Source: Akkermansiaceae bacterium
GTDB taxonomy: Bacteria; Verrucomicrobiota; Verrucomicrobiia; Verrucomicrobiales; Akkermansiaceae
Direction: 5' to 3'
Length of the DNA stretch: 6,859 nt
Assembly (NCBI GenBank): GCA_903909905.1
Contig: CAIVXP010000090.1
Span: 1-6,859 of the forward strand
Part shown: one piece after another, positions 1-5,200 of the stretch
Position numbering within the stretch: position 1 is the first letter of the stretch
How the letters are laid out: every line of letters starts with the position of its first letter
Position numbers and translations under genes: made by a program
Notes under the pieces: generated by a model
Seen by the model: the letters and a program-made list of their open reading frames with translations, nothing else
Database searches by the model: none
What the model was told of the DNA's origin: nothing

Positions 1-2
1 GC

Positions 3-119
3 TGGCCCGCTGCGATCGCTTGCGCCCGCAAAATCGCTTCGTTCAAAGGCCCTCGCGCCGAGGAAGCCACCCAACGCGCAGAGCAAATCCGCCTCAAAAA
101 CATGATTTGGGAAGACTGA
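3..119 (+). CDS. C-terminal end of an unrecognised protein (5' partial)
   Basis: The frame is open from the left edge to a TGA at 117-119 and gives 38 residues ending ...KNMIWED. The segment is rich in Ala, Glu, Arg and Lys and reads like an amphipathic C-terminal helix (for example RAEEATQRAEQIRLK). The competing frame over the same bases is Arg/Pro-rich and looks like a shadow, so this frame is the better coding candidate. The stop lies 32 bases before the dapB start, on the same strand, which suggests an operon with dapB. I do not recognise the family. It does not resemble the DapA C-terminus as I remember it. The start and most of the gene lie outside the window. Confidence 0.45.
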   Translation, partial: WPAAIACARKIASFKGPRAEEATQRAEQIRLKNMIWED

Positions 120-151
120 TCCCACACAACTCAACCCCACCACCAAGCATC

Positions 152-889
152 ATGCCCAACCTACTCATCACTGGAAAATCAGGCCGCATGGGCCAAGCCC
201 TCATGCAAGCCGCCGCCGCAGATCCCGATTCACAGGTCACCGCCACCCACGATGTCGGACAAGACCTCGACACCGCTGTTCAAAAGGCCGATTGCATCAT
301 CGACTTCACGGTGCACTCATTTACCGCGCAAGTCGTCGAGGCAGCGATCAAACATGACACCCGTCTCGTAATCGGCACCACCGGCCACAGCGACGCCGAG
401 CGCGAAATGATCCGCAAAGCCGCCGAAAAACTTCCCATTGTTTTCGCTTCGAACTACTCGGTCGGCGTCAACACGCTCTTCTGGCTCACGCGTCACGCCG
501 CGCGCATCCTCACCCAGGATCGATTCGATATCGAGGTGACCGAAATGCACCACCGCCACAAGATCGACTCACCTTCGGGTACCGCCAGAACACTTCTTGA
601 GATCCTCAACGAAGAAACCGGCACATCCTACAAGGACGATGTCACCCACGGTCGCTTCGGCAACATCGGCCCGCGTCCACCGCGAGAGATCGGCATGCAC
701 ACGCTGCGCGGCGGCGATGTGGTCGGCGACCACACAGTCATGTTTGCCGCCGATGGCGAACGCGTCGAACTGACCCACAAGGCTTCATCGCGACTCACCT
801 TCGCTGCCGGTGCCGTGCGCGCTGCAAAATGGCTCGAGTCGCAAGCACCCGGCCTTTACGACATGCAGGATGTGCTAGGCTTGAAGTAA
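152..889 (+). CDS. dapB: 4-hydroxy-tetrahydrodipicolinate reductase
   Basis: This cytoplasmic enzyme reduces 4-hydroxy-tetrahydrodipicolinate with NAD(P)H in the diaminopimelate/lysine pathway. The 245-residue product is slightly shorter than the E. coli enzyme (273). The N-terminal Rossmann domain opens with the nucleotide-binding loop GKSGRMG at residues 8-14, followed by a DFT motif near 51-53 and VIGTTG near 73-78. The catalytic/dimer domain carries the family signature EMHHRHKIDSPSGTA at 131-145. From the family, His133 is the expected catalytic acid and Lys137 the substrate-binding residue (E. coli H159/K163). A later stretch with GDH and a conserved ELTHKASSR segment is also typical. 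I chose the ATG at 152 because the protein then begins MPNLLITGKSG, directly at the first beta strand. The open frame extends upstream to 20, but that extension is Arg/Pro-rich and overlaps the preceding gene. No Shine-Dalgarno is visible. It probably shares a transcript with its flanking plus-strand genes. Confidence 0.96.
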   Translation: MPNLLITGKSGRMGQALMQAAAADPDSQVTATHDVGQDLDTAVQKADCIIDFTVHSFTAQVVEAAIKHDTRLVIGTTGHSDAEREMIRKAAEKLPIVFASNYSVGVNTLFWLTRHAARILTQDRFDIEVTEMHHRHKIDSPSGTARTLLEILNEETGTSYKDDVTHGRFGNIGPRPPREIGMHTLRGGDVVGDHTVMFAADGERVELTHKASSRLTFAAGAVRAAKWLESQAPGLYDMQDVLGLK

Positions 890-914
890 TCCACCCGTCA
901 CCCACAACACTTCT

Positions 915-2462
915 ATGCGCATCGCATCAGTTTTTCTCACCTTGCTTGCCATCACGGCTTGCAAACCGCGCGACACCTCGCAGGCAGAGTCGGGCCACAA
1001 TCCCCCGCCTGTCCCGCTGGTGGCTATGGATGTGAAACCCATTGCGCCAAAATCCGATGTGAAATCATCGCTGGTGCGAATCAACTCTACCCAACAATCG
1101 TGGAATATCTGGCAGCCTTGGGAAAAATCTCCACCGCGCAAACGCCGCGCCCTTGCCGCAGTCGTCGGCCCACAACATGTGCTCACCACTGCCGAGCTCG
1201 TGACCGATGCCACTTATCTGGAGTTTGAATCTTGCGATGGCACCAGCTTCTCGCCAGCCAAAGTGATCGCCGCCGACTACGAGGCAAATCTTGCGCTGCT
1301 CGGCCCGGCAAACGATATCGAAGGCGCGGCTTTCTTCGCATCACTCGTACCCTTCGATATCGCCAAGCCTTCGCAAATAGGATCGCCACTTGCGATTGTT
1401 CAAATCGAAGAAAATGGTGTGGCACTCGAAACCTCAGGCACACTTCAAAGCGTCGATCTGATTGCAAATTTCCTGCAAGGAAACAGTTTCCTCACCTATC
1501 GGGTGAAAGCCTCGATGCAAGACGCAACCGGCAGTTATTCCCTGCCAGTCCTGCGCGATGGTAAACTCGCCGGCGTGCTCTTTAGCTACAACGCCAAAGA
1601 CCAACTCTGCGATGTGGCCTCCACCGACATCCTCTCACGCTTCGTGCAGGAGGCATCCGTAGGCAACTACACAGGATTTCCAAGCCTCGGTATCTCGATC
1701 ACACGCACCGAAGACCCATCCCTACGCCAATGGCTCAAACTTCCCAACGACGCCGGCGGCATCTACATCCAGTCGGTGCGCAAAAAAATGGCGGCCGACC
1801 TCGCCGGCGTGAAAAAGGGCGATGTGCTGCTCGCGGTTGACGGCTCACCGATCGACCGACGCGGCTACTATGAACATCCGACTTACGGCAAATTGCTCTG
1901 GGGCCACCTGATCCGCGGCACTCGATCCGTTGGTGACACCATCACTCTCTCAATCCTGCGCGATGGCAAACCACTCGAAATCAAGGCAACCCTCAACCGT
2001 GAATCCGAGGAAACACGCCTTGTTCCCAACCACCTCTTCGGCAAAGCCCCCAACTTCCTCGTGAAGGGCGGGCTAGTGTTTCAGGAACTCTCTCGCCCCC
2101 TGCTCGAAGGCTTCGGAGAGGACTGGGAATCCCGCGCACCACTCAACTTGCTCGACGCACTTGAAAACCCGGAAAAATATGAGGAATCCATGCAACGCGT
2201 GATTCTCCTCACCGGAGTCATCCCCACGCCTGCAACCGTCGGCTACGAGTCATTGCGCAACCTCATCGTCACTCAGGTGAACGGCAAACCGATCAAGAAC
2301 ATTCAAAGCCTCATCAGCGCATTCGATGATGAGGCGCCTGTCATTCACTCGATCGAATTCAACGAGGAGAACCTCACCATCAACCTCGACGAAGAGATGT
2401 CATCGACGATCGACTCACAACTGCTTCAGCGCGGTATCATGCGGCTTTCCCGCGCCGAGTGA
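915..2462 (+). CDS. DEG9/HtrA-like lipoprotein pseudoprotease with two PDZ domains
   Basis: The 515-residue product begins with a lipoprotein signal peptide (MRIASVFLTLLAITAC), with the lipobox ITAC and lipidated Cys16. The next residue is Lys, so no Asp+2 retention signal is present and an outer-membrane fate is plausible. Residues about 50-245 follow the chymotrypsin-like HtrA/Deg domain, but the triad positions are all replaced. The histidine position is Glu94 (VLTTAELV), the aspartate position is Asn125 (YEANLALL), and the GNSGGP nucleophile position is Tyr208 in GSYSLPVL. PDZ1 spans about 254-362 and contains GVKKGDVLLAVDG. The C-terminal part, about 370-515, matches the second PDZ (PDZ_3 type) of plant DEG9/DEG10 in my memory: FLVKGGLVF at 381-389, a GYESLRN segment, then VNGKPIKNIQSL. 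The most economical reading is a non-proteolytic binding, chaperone or adaptor protein of the envelope. The start lies 25 bases after dapB, has no clear ribosome site, and is fixed by the signal peptide. Function is inferred; the domain call is firm. Confidence 0.85.
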   Translation: MRIASVFLTLLAITACKPRDTSQAESGHNPPPVPLVAMDVKPIAPKSDVKSSLVRINSTQQSWNIWQPWEKSPPRKRRALAAVVGPQHVLTTAELVTDATYLEFESCDGTSFSPAKVIAADYEANLALLGPANDIEGAAFFASLVPFDIAKPSQIGSPLAIVQIEENGVALETSGTLQSVDLIANFLQGNSFLTYRVKASMQDATGSYSLPVLRDGKLAGVLFSYNAKDQLCDVASTDILSRFVQEASVGNYTGFPSLGISITRTEDPSLRQWLKLPNDAGGIYIQSVRKKMAADLAGVKKGDVLLAVDGSPIDRRGYYEHPTYGKLLWGHLIRGTRSVGDTITLSILRDGKPLEIKATLNRESEETRLVPNHLFGKAPNFLVKGGLVFQELSRPLLEGFGEDWESRAPLNLLDALENPEKYEESMQRVILLTGVIPTPATVGYESLRNLIVTQVNGKPIKNIQSLISAFDDEAPVIHSIEFNEENLTINLDEEMSSTIDSQLLQRGIMRLSRAE

Positions 2463-2471
2463 GCGCCAATG

Positions 2472-2489
2472 CACTGTAAGATTTCAGTG
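2472..2489. terminator. Short hairpin between convergent genes (weak terminator candidate)
   Basis: CACTG (2472-2476) and CAGTG (2485-2489) can form a 5-bp stem with an 8-base loop. It sits in the 21-base gap between the stop codon of the lipoprotein gene and the stop codon of the convergent lolD-like gene, overlapping the latter stop. There is no strong T-tract on either side, so it is a poor match to a classic intrinsic terminator. The placement is the main argument for it. Confidence 0.2.
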
Positions 2490-3149
2490 AATCGCTCCGT
2501 CGCGAATCACCAACCTGCGATCACCCAGCTCGGCCAGCGCGGCATCATGGGTCACCACCACCAGCGTCATCGAGTGTTCAATCGCCAACTCCAGCAGCAT
2601 CGTCATGATTTGCCCGCTGTTGATCGAGTCAAGATTACCTGTCGGCTCATCCGCAAAGAGCACCTTGGGTTCGTTCACGATCGCCCGCGCGATGGCGACA
2701 CGCTGCTGCTCGCCGCCCGACAATTCAGCCGGCAAGTGATCGGCGCGCTCTCCAAGCCCGACACGCTCGAGAGCTTTCATCGCAGCTTCCGTGGAATCGA
2801 CACCCGAGATCGCCCCCGGCACCGCAACGTTCTCCAGCGCGGTCAACTCGGGCAACAAATGAAAATTTTGAAACACATAGCCGATCTTACGATTGCGAAA
2901 ACGCGCCTGTTCCTGTCGACCCAGGGCATAAAGGTCCACCCCATCAATCCGCACCAAGCCTCGCTCAGGCCGCTCCAGCCCCGCCAAGGTGTATAGCAAG
3001 GTCGTCTTGCCAGCACCGCTCGGCCCACAAAGAAAAACCCGCTCACCACGACGAATTCCCAAATCCACGCCATGCAACACCTCAATCGACTTGCTGCCAA
3101 TCCGGTAGCTCCGGTGCAAATCCACCGTTTCGATCATCACATCGCTCAT
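2484..3149 (-). CDS. lolD: LolD/MacB-type ABC transporter ATP-binding protein
   Basis: This 221-residue soluble ATPase belongs to the LolD/MacB/FtsE-like branch, which energises inner-membrane permeases. LolD with LolC/E extracts lipoproteins from the inner membrane. All the nucleotide-binding motifs are intact: Walker A GPSGAGKT at 42-49, Q-loop Gln94 in [20 protein letters not shown], signature [14 protein letters not shown] at 143-156, Walker B VLFADEP at 163-169 with Glu168, and H-loop His201 in VVVTHD. The [16 protein letters not shown] stretch and the DEPTGNLD motif are typical of the branch. The ATG at 3149 gives [11 protein letters not shown], which matches family N-termini. The open frame runs on to 3323, but those 58 extra residues look non-conserved and would overlap the bactofilin ORF. 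A G7 tract lies 13-19 bases upstream of the start. No permease gene lies beside it in the window, so the partner, and hence the symbol, is inferred. MacB-type export is the main alternative. Confidence 0.85.
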   Translation of the reverse strand: MSDVMIETVDLHRSYRIGSKSIEVLHGVDLGIRRGERVFLCGPSGAGKTTLLYTLAGLERPERGLVRIDGVDLYALGRQEQARFRNRKIGYVFQNFHLLPELTALENVAVPGAISGVDSTEAAMKALERVGLGERADHLPAELSGGEQQRVAIARAIVNEPKVLFADEPTGNLDSINSGQIMTMLLELAIEHSMTLVVVTHDAALAELGDRRLVIRDGAIH

Positions 3150-3353
3150 TTCCCGAATCTGCCCCCCCGCCGCTTCCAACGCAAGCCCGCGCAAGTGGCA
3201 ATACGATGCGGCAGCGGACAATGGAGCGGGTATTTTGACGACCGACGAAGGCAAACCCCAAATGGGAGGCCTCAGCCAATTCCCTGACCCCTTTTTTCCA
3301 GCAATCCGTCTTTTCGTTTGCATCGACCATCCCGCTTTGCTGGACTTTTCGCA
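3150..3353. promoter_or_regulatory. Divergent intergenic region (lolD-like / bactofilin)
   Basis: These 204 bases separate two divergently transcribed genes, so at least the bactofilin promoter and probably the lolD-like promoter should lie here. A TTGACG at 3235-3240 resembles a -35 box on the plus strand, but nothing close to TATAAT follows at 16-18 bases, so I do not call a promoter. A run of seven C (3162-3168, G7 on the lolD strand) lies just upstream of the lolD-like start, and a run of T lies near 3292-3297. I see no convincing riboswitch or operator palindrome. Confidence 0.35.
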
Positions 3354-3674
3354 ATGGCCACTCCTACCAACGTTCTTTCCAGCGGAATCGAAATCACCGG
3401 CTCCGTCCGCTTCGCCAATGACATGATCGTCGACGGTAAAATCGAAGGCGAAATCAGCTCGGACAAGGGTCGGCTCACGATCGGTGAAAATGCCAGCATC
3501 AAGGGCGACATCTCCGCCGGCGAAGTGAAAGTCTACGGCAAGATCGAAGGAAAAATCACCGCTCAGCGCTGCGAGCTCAACAACAAGTCGAGAATCAACG
3601 GCGATATCAAATCAAAGGTCTTCTCGATGGAGGAAGGAGCCCAACTCTCCGGCCGCACCGAGATCGGCGGCTGA
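3354..3674 (+). CDS. Bactofilin family cytoskeletal protein (minimal, 106 aa)
   Basis: Bactofilins (DUF583) are right-handed beta-helix proteins that self-assemble without nucleotides into filaments used for cell shape, stalk formation or polar positioning. The product is almost entirely the beta-helix. It shows repeated coils of about 15-18 residues with G/I/V spacing: IEITGSVRFANDMIVDG near 12-28, KIEGEISSDKGRLTIGENA near 29-47, SIKGDISAGEVKVYG near 48-62, KIEGKITAQRCELNN near 63-77, RINGDIKSKVFSMEEGA near 80-96, and a closing LSGRTEIGG. The near-identical KIEGEI/KIEGKI units are visible in the DNA too. There is only a short tail at each end and no membrane segment. I start at the ATG at 3354 (MATPTNVLSSG) because the 12 upstream in-frame residues are not beta-helix-like; a weak TGGA lies about 10 bases upstream. 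No M23 peptidase gene, a frequent bactofilin partner, is adjacent. The gene stands alone between a divergent and a convergent neighbour. Confidence 0.9.
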   Translation: MATPTNVLSSGIEITGSVRFANDMIVDGKIEGEISSDKGRLTIGENASIKGDISAGEVKVYGKIEGKITAQRCELNNKSRINGDIKSKVFSMEEGAQLSGRTEIGG

Positions 3675-3707
3675 TCTTTGTTGCCGCTTGCTTGCCGATC
3701 ATCAGCC
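3662..3707. repeat. Two interleaved 7-bp inverted repeats at a convergent gene junction
   Basis: GATCGGC (3662-3668) is the reverse complement of GCCGATC (3694-3700), and GGCTGAT (3669-3675) is the reverse complement of ATCAGCC (3701-3707). The arms abut each other on both sides, in the order A-B-A'-B', so the two stems cross and cannot both form in a simple nested hairpin. The left pair covers the last codons and stop of the bactofilin gene; the right pair lies around the end of the CDF gene. Either stem alone could act as a modest bidirectional terminator, although no strong T-tract follows. The repeats themselves are plain in the sequence; a function is not. Confidence 0.5.
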
Positions 3708-4601
3708 CTCCCAGCGTTCCTGCGAATGCTCGCATGACCGGGGCTCGAGATGGGAAATTACCCTTCCGTCGGGGCTCAACAAATCGGCAACCATCGCCTC
3801 TACCCGCGTCGCCTGATTGTGCGCCTCTCCGACGCTAAGGTGATCGTCAAACACAAGGTGAAACTCCACCCAATGCGTACGGCCCGAATGCCGGTGCCGA
3901 AAGTTGTGATACGACAAACCCAGCGCCGCCACCTCGCGGTCAAGCAACTCGCGCACCTCGCTCTCAACCCTCGGATCCGCCTCATCAAGCAATCCACCAA
4001 GACTCTCACGCATCAAAAGAATGCCCACGCGCAGGATATTGCACGCGACCAAAATCGCCACCACCGGATCCCACCACACCCATTCGGTGACATGATACAA
4101 ACCGAGCCCGATCAGCACCGCGACGCTCGACCACACATCAGTGAGCACATGCATGCCATTCGCTCTCACCAGTGGCGACTCGCTTTTTTTACCCACCGCC
4201 ACCAGCGCGAGACCAAGGATCAGGTTGACCCCCGCCGCAAGCGACGTCACCGCAAGACCAAATCCGAGGTTGCGGATCTCGACACCAAAAATGAACTGCC
4301 GCGCCGCTTCATAAAAAATCAACATCGCAGCCGCCGAAATCATCGCACCCTCAAAGCCCGCCGATAGAAATGAAACTTTGTCGTGACCGAAATGATGGGT
4401 TTCGTCTGCCGGCTTGATCGATAACCGCAAGGCCCAGCACGCAAAGGCCACGGCGAGAAAATGCACCACCGACTCGGCCGCATCGGAATAGATCGCAGAT
4501 GATCCGGTCATCACCGCGCCCGAGACCTTCACCCCCAGCAGCACAAGCGATGCCACGAAGGAAAAATTCATCACACGCTTCTGCTCCTCCACGCCCGACA
4601 T
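3702..4601 (-). CDS. Cation diffusion facilitator (CDF) family divalent metal transporter
   Basis: The 299-residue inner-membrane protein is a proton-coupled exporter family member, probably for Zn(II), Fe(II) or a similar divalent ion. About six hydrophobic segments fit the CDF fold (roughly 12-32, 36-60, 82-105, 112-136, 146-170, 174-196), followed by a cytoplasmic dimerisation domain. TM5 keeps the canonical HxxxD pair (His151, Asp155). In TM2 the usual D/HxxxD is replaced by Glu43 and His47 (SDAAESVVHF). A HHFGHDK loop at 69-75 follows TM2. The C-terminal domain lines up with E. coli YiiP from memory: His232, His248, His261 and His284 occupy metal-site positions, with Glu286 where YiiP has Asp285, and His236, His238 and His243 are extra. 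The start ATG gives a short cytoplasmic N-terminus; no Shine-Dalgarno is seen. It lies 68 bases downstream of the coiled-coil gene on the same strand, so cotranscription with cimA is possible but not certain. Metal specificity cannot be read from the sequence. Confidence 0.92.
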   Translation of the reverse strand: MSGVEEQKRVMNFSFVASLVLLGVKVSGAVMTGSSAIYSDAAESVVHFLAVAFACWALRLSIKPADETHHFGHDKVSFLSAGFEGAMISAAAMLIFYEAARQFIFGVEIRNLGFGLAVTSLAAGVNLILGLALVAVGKKSESPLVRANGMHVLTDVWSSVAVLIGLGLYHVTEWVWWDPVVAILVACNILRVGILLMRESLGGLLDEADPRVESEVRELLDREVAALGLSYHNFRHRHSGRTHWVEFHLVFDDHLSVGEAHNQATRVEAMVADLLSPDGRVISHLEPRSCEHSQERWEG

Positions 4602-4669
4602 GAAGGCGAATCATGGACGAATCGGCCAACCAGACAAGCAAGAAGCGTTCGACCCGCGAGGGATCGTAA

Positions 4670-5182
4670 TCAGATGCCTTCGCCTTCGTTTCTCGTCTCG
4701 ATCTTCGCCGGCGTTTGCGGCGACGCCAATCCGGGGATCACCCGACGCATCAATTTCTTGAGGCCGCTATCGACTTCATCGAGCTCGGCTTCGCCCTGAC
4801 GCATAGAGTTTTCCCATGCGGCGGCAAATCCCGGCGCCTGTTCGCGCATCATACGGATCGCAAACTCGTGCACCTGCAGCAGTCGCATCTCGGCGCGCCC
4901 CGGCTTCTGCGACATCGCGGCATTGTTCACTCGCAGGTTTTCGTTCTGCAGGCGCAGCAAATCGAGTTCCGACTGCAGCGTCTCGTTGCCGCTCGCGTTG
5001 ATCTTGAGCTGGGTGTTGAGGTGCTTCTGCATGTCCTTGAGTTCGCCCTCGAGGCGCTTGATCTCTCGAGCGAGATTACGACGCGCACTGAAGCCGGATT
5101 TCCAAATGAAACCGGCGATCAGAAGACCCAGCAAAAAGCCCCAGACAAAGCGTTCTTGCAGCGCGGCGTAGAATAGTTCCAT
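4670..5182 (-). CDS. Membrane-anchored coiled-coil protein of unknown function
   Basis: I do not recognise this 170-residue protein. One hydrophobic segment (about 13-28, VWGFLLGLLIAGFIW) sits near the N-terminus and is followed by positive residues (FSARR), consistent with a single-pass inner-membrane protein whose C-terminal bulk lies in the cytoplasm. Residues about 34-90 are charged, heptad-like and rich in Leu, Glu and Lys, predicting a coiled coil. A second helical stretch (about 95-147) follows, then a short polar tail. The architecture recalls YhcB/ZapG-like (DUF1043) division proteins, but I see no diagnostic sequence match. The start is 18 bases after the cimA stop, which argues for translation from the cimA transcript. 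No Shine-Dalgarno is visible; the sequence before the ATG is A-rich. Confidence 0.75.
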   Translation of the reverse strand: MELFYAALQERFVWGFLLGLLIAGFIWKSGFSARRNLAREIKRLEGELKDMQKHLNTQLKINASGNETLQSELDLLRLQNENLRVNNAAMSQKPGRAEMRLLQVHEFAIRMMREQAPGFAAAWENSMRQGEAELDEVDSGLKKLMRRVIPGLASPQTPAKIETRNEGEGI

Positions 5183-5200
5183 GATATTGCTTTTGTGGGA

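Noticed and set aside
20..151. Upstream extension of dapB to an ATG at 20
   Set aside because: The added 44 residues are Arg/Pro-rich, come before the first Rossmann strand and overlap the likely end of the preceding gene in another frame.
2469..2996. 175-residue plus-strand open frame
   Set aside because: It lies antisense to the intact LolD-like ATPase, is rich in Arg, His and Gln, and has no recognisable motif. It is a shadow of GC-rich coding DNA.
3235..3263. TTGACG as a -35 box for the bactofilin gene
   Set aside because: No acceptable -10 box is found at 16-18 bases downstream, and it lies over 100 bases from the start codon.
3150..3323. 58-residue N-terminal extension of the LolD-like ATPase
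   Set aside because: It has no similarity to ABC ATPase N-termini, contains the G7 tract and would run into the bactofilin leader.
3750..4367. 205-residue plus-strand open frame
   Set aside because: It is antisense to the CDF transporter, which has clear family motifs; the composition (Arg, His, Lys, Pro) is typical of a reverse-strand shadow.
4602..4669. Promoter for the CDF gene in the 68-base gap
   Set aside because: I looked on the minus strand and found only loose TTG-containing hexamers without a matching -10 box.
4715..5176. 153-residue plus-strand open frame
   Set aside because: It is antisense to the coiled-coil protein gene. The minus-strand product has a coherent TM plus coiled-coil layout and is placed right after cimA, so it is preferred, though neither has a family match I can name.
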